Source of the DNA: Sphingomonas sp. FARSPH
GTDB taxonomy: Bacteria > Pseudomonadota > Alphaproteobacteria > Sphingomonadales > Sphingomonadaceae
DNA: 64,000 nucleotides
Assembly (NCBI RefSeq): GCF_003355005.1
Contig: NZ_CP029986.1
Coordinates: 201,222 to 265,221 of the forward strand
Direction: 5' to 3'
Below, in pieces: positions 62,683 to 64,000 of the stretch. How positions within the stretch are numbered: position 1 is the stretch's first letter; each line of letters opens with the position of its first letter. A model generated the notes under the pieces. It ran no database searches and was not told the DNA's origin. It saw nothing but the letters and a program-made list of their open reading frames with translations. The translations under genes were made by a program, and so were the position numbers.

Positions 62683-64000
62683 ATGGCACGCAAGAGCATC
62701 AAAAGCGACGCGGTGAAACTCAAGGGCGAGACGGCCAGGAAGGCACCGCCGCTGCCGGCGGGTGCCGACCAGCCGACGAACTATGCCGAGCAGCAGGGCC
62801 ATGGCGGCGAAACCCGCCAGACGACCTCGGACGCGGCACTTACCATGACCACGCAGCAGGGCATCCCGCTCGCGGACGCCCAGAACAGTCTCAAGGCGGG
62901 TCTGCGGGGCCCCGCGCTGCTCGAGGACTTCATCCTTCGCGAAAAGATCTTCCATTTCGATCACGAGCGCATCCCGGAGCGCGTCGTCCACGCACGCGGC
63001 TATGGCGCGCACGGCGTGTTCGAGCTGACCGACAGTCTGGCCGACTACACCCGCGCCGACGTGCTGAGCACGGTCGGGCAGCAGACGGAGGTGTTCGTCC
63101 GCTTCTCAACGGTAGCGGGCAACGAGGGCTCGCGCGATCTGGCGCGCGACGTGCGCGGCTTCGCTGTCAAGATGTACACGAAGCAGGGCAACTGGGACAT
63201 CGTCGGCAACAACATCCCGGTGTTCTTCATCCAGGATGCCATCAAGTTCCCCGATCTGGTCCATGCGGCTAAGCAGGAGCCCGACCGGGCGTTCCCCCAG
63301 GCGCAAACCGCACACGACAATTTCTGGGATTTCGCCAGCCTCACCCCGGAAGCCTGGCACATGATCATGTGGATCATGTCCGATCGCACGATCCCCCGCT
63401 CCTTCCGCACGATGGAAGGCTTCGGCGTCCACAGCTTCCGCCTGGTGAGCGCGGAAGGCAGGTCGACCTTCGTCAAGTTCCACTGGAAGCCGCGCCAGGG
63501 GCTCCAGTCGGTGCTGTGGAACGAGGCGGTCAAGATCAGCGGCGCCGATCCCGACTATCATCGCCGCGATCTCTGGGAGGCGATCGAGAGCGGTGACTTC
63601 CCGCAATGGGATCTCGGCGTCCAGCTGTTCGATCAGGAAACCGCCGACAAGCTTCCCTTCGACCATCTCGACTCGACCAAGCTCATCCCCGAGGAGGACG
63701 TGCCGGTCCGCATCGTCGGTACGCTCACGCTTAATCGCAACGTCGACAACTTCTTCGCCGAAACCGAGCAGGTCGCCTACTGCACGCAGAACATCGTGCC
63801 GGGCATCGACTTCAGTGACGACCCGCTGCTGCACGGCCGCAACTTCTCCTATCTCGATACCCAGCTGAAGCGGCTCGGCAGCCCGAACTTCACCCACCTG
63901 CCGATCAATGCCCCGCGCTGTCCGGTGATGAACTTCCAGCAGGACGGCCACATGGCGATGCGCAATCCGAAGGGGCGCGTGAACTATGAGCCGAACAGCT
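62683..64000 (+). CDS. katE: Large-subunit (HPII/KatE-type) catalase, 5' part
   Basis: The first 439 residues of a heme catalase; the gene runs off the right edge. Motifs: the N-terminal extension (TPQ-like TTQQGIPLADAQNSLKAGLR), FDHERIPERVVHARGYGAHG with the catalytic His, VGNNIPVFFIQDAIKFPDLV with the active-site Asn, and EGFGVHSFRLVSAEGRSTF. The N-terminal extension marks the clade-2 large type. A GGAGGA site lies 10 bases before ATG 62683; an in-frame ATG at 62662 is less likely. It degrades hydrogen peroxide, typically in stationary phase. Confidence 0.95.
   Translation, partial: MARKSIKSDAVKLKGETARKAPPLPAGADQPTNYAEQQGHGGETRQTTSDAALTMTTQQGIPLADAQNSLKAGLRGPALLEDFILREKIFHFDHERIPERVVHARGYGAHGVFELTDSLADYTRADVLSTVGQQTEVFVRFSTVAGNEGSRDLARDVRGFAVKMYTKQGNWDIVGNNIPVFFIQDAIKFPDLVHAAKQEPDRAFPQAQTAHDNFWDFASLTPEAWHMIMWIMSDRTIPRSFRTMEGFGVHSFRLVSAEGRSTFVKFHWKPRQGLQSVLWNEAVKISGADPDYHRRDLWEAIESGDFPQWDLGVQLFDQETADKLPFDHLDSTKLIPEEDVPVRIVGTLTLNRNVDNFFAETEQVAYCTQNIVPGIDFSDDPLLHGRNFSYLDTQLKRLGSPNFTHLPINAPRCPVMNFQQDGHMAMRNPKGRVNYEPNS

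Noticed and set aside
62428..63012. A minus-strand frame over the catalase start
   Set aside because: Antisense shadow of the catalase gene.
1..64000. CRISPR arrays, tRNA and rRNA genes
   Set aside because: No regular spaced repeats and no tRNA or rRNA sequence patterns were recognised on reading; a dedicated search was not possible here.

Overview
The window is high-GC DNA that reads like an alphaproteobacterium, most likely a sphingomonad. This is an inference from the gene content: FecIR-type regulation of a TonB receptor, EIVVTG-type motifs, NasS/NasT nitrate control, an HPII-type catalase and sphingomonad-style IS elements. It is an accessory-rich region: seven mobile elements lie among metabolic, efflux and envelope genes, several of which are broken. 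No rRNA, tRNA or CRISPR array was recognised.

Layout. 1-3606 (minus strand): nitrate assimilation genes nasT-nasS, then a leader RNA with a two-hexaloop ANTAR target and an intrinsic terminator, then a NarK-type transporter and the start of an outer-membrane protein. 3658-8149: a serine recombinase with a res-like site, divergent from a tightly overlapping AbrB antitoxin - PIN toxin - PHP/AAA ATPase (TrlF-like) operon, a candidate defence or addiction module. 8424-10800: an IS66-family element with a perfect 8-bp duplication, splitting a small gene. 11364-12658: an IS3-family element. 12692-13980: PAP2 phosphatase and DedA. 14136-21680: RND efflux pump (adaptor, permease, outer-membrane factor) plus response regulator and histidine kinase. 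21797-25662: ECF sigma / FecR / STN-TonB receptor. 25634-26686: an endonuclease/exonuclease/phosphatase-family gene with an internal amber stop.

26905-33975 is a glycoconjugate locus: deacetylase-like DUF2334 protein, two GT4 glycosyltransferases, a multi-pass membrane protein, a DUF2141 protein and a lone LptF/G-like permease. The second glycosyltransferase is split by an IS256-family element whose removal restores the frame exactly. 34091-42591 is a second RND efflux operon with PepSY protein, response regulator, kinase, outer-membrane factor, adaptor and permease, ending in an exported isoaspartyl methyltransferase. 42570-46025 holds a glycosyltransferase-like fragment, an MlaA homologue, an HU protein and small unknown genes.

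46029-56021 is a Tn3-family transposon of about 10 kb (38-bp inverted repeats, 36/38 matching; tnpA and tnpR). Its cargo is a beta-carbonic anhydrase, an MFS transporter, a frameshifted HPP protein, a ClC channel/antiporter with CBS domains, a MarR regulator and a small membrane protein. Two near-identical palindromes suggest that MarR controls both the ClC-HPP-MFS operon and the membrane protein. 56022-62407 is a graveyard: a truncated FitA-like antitoxin, an SRPBCC fragment, two 147-bp left-end scars of an IS3-family element, an IS1380-family element, and an IS3 remnant split by a second, apparently identical IS256-family copy, ending in a truncated MHYT gene. 62683-64000 is the start of a large catalase.
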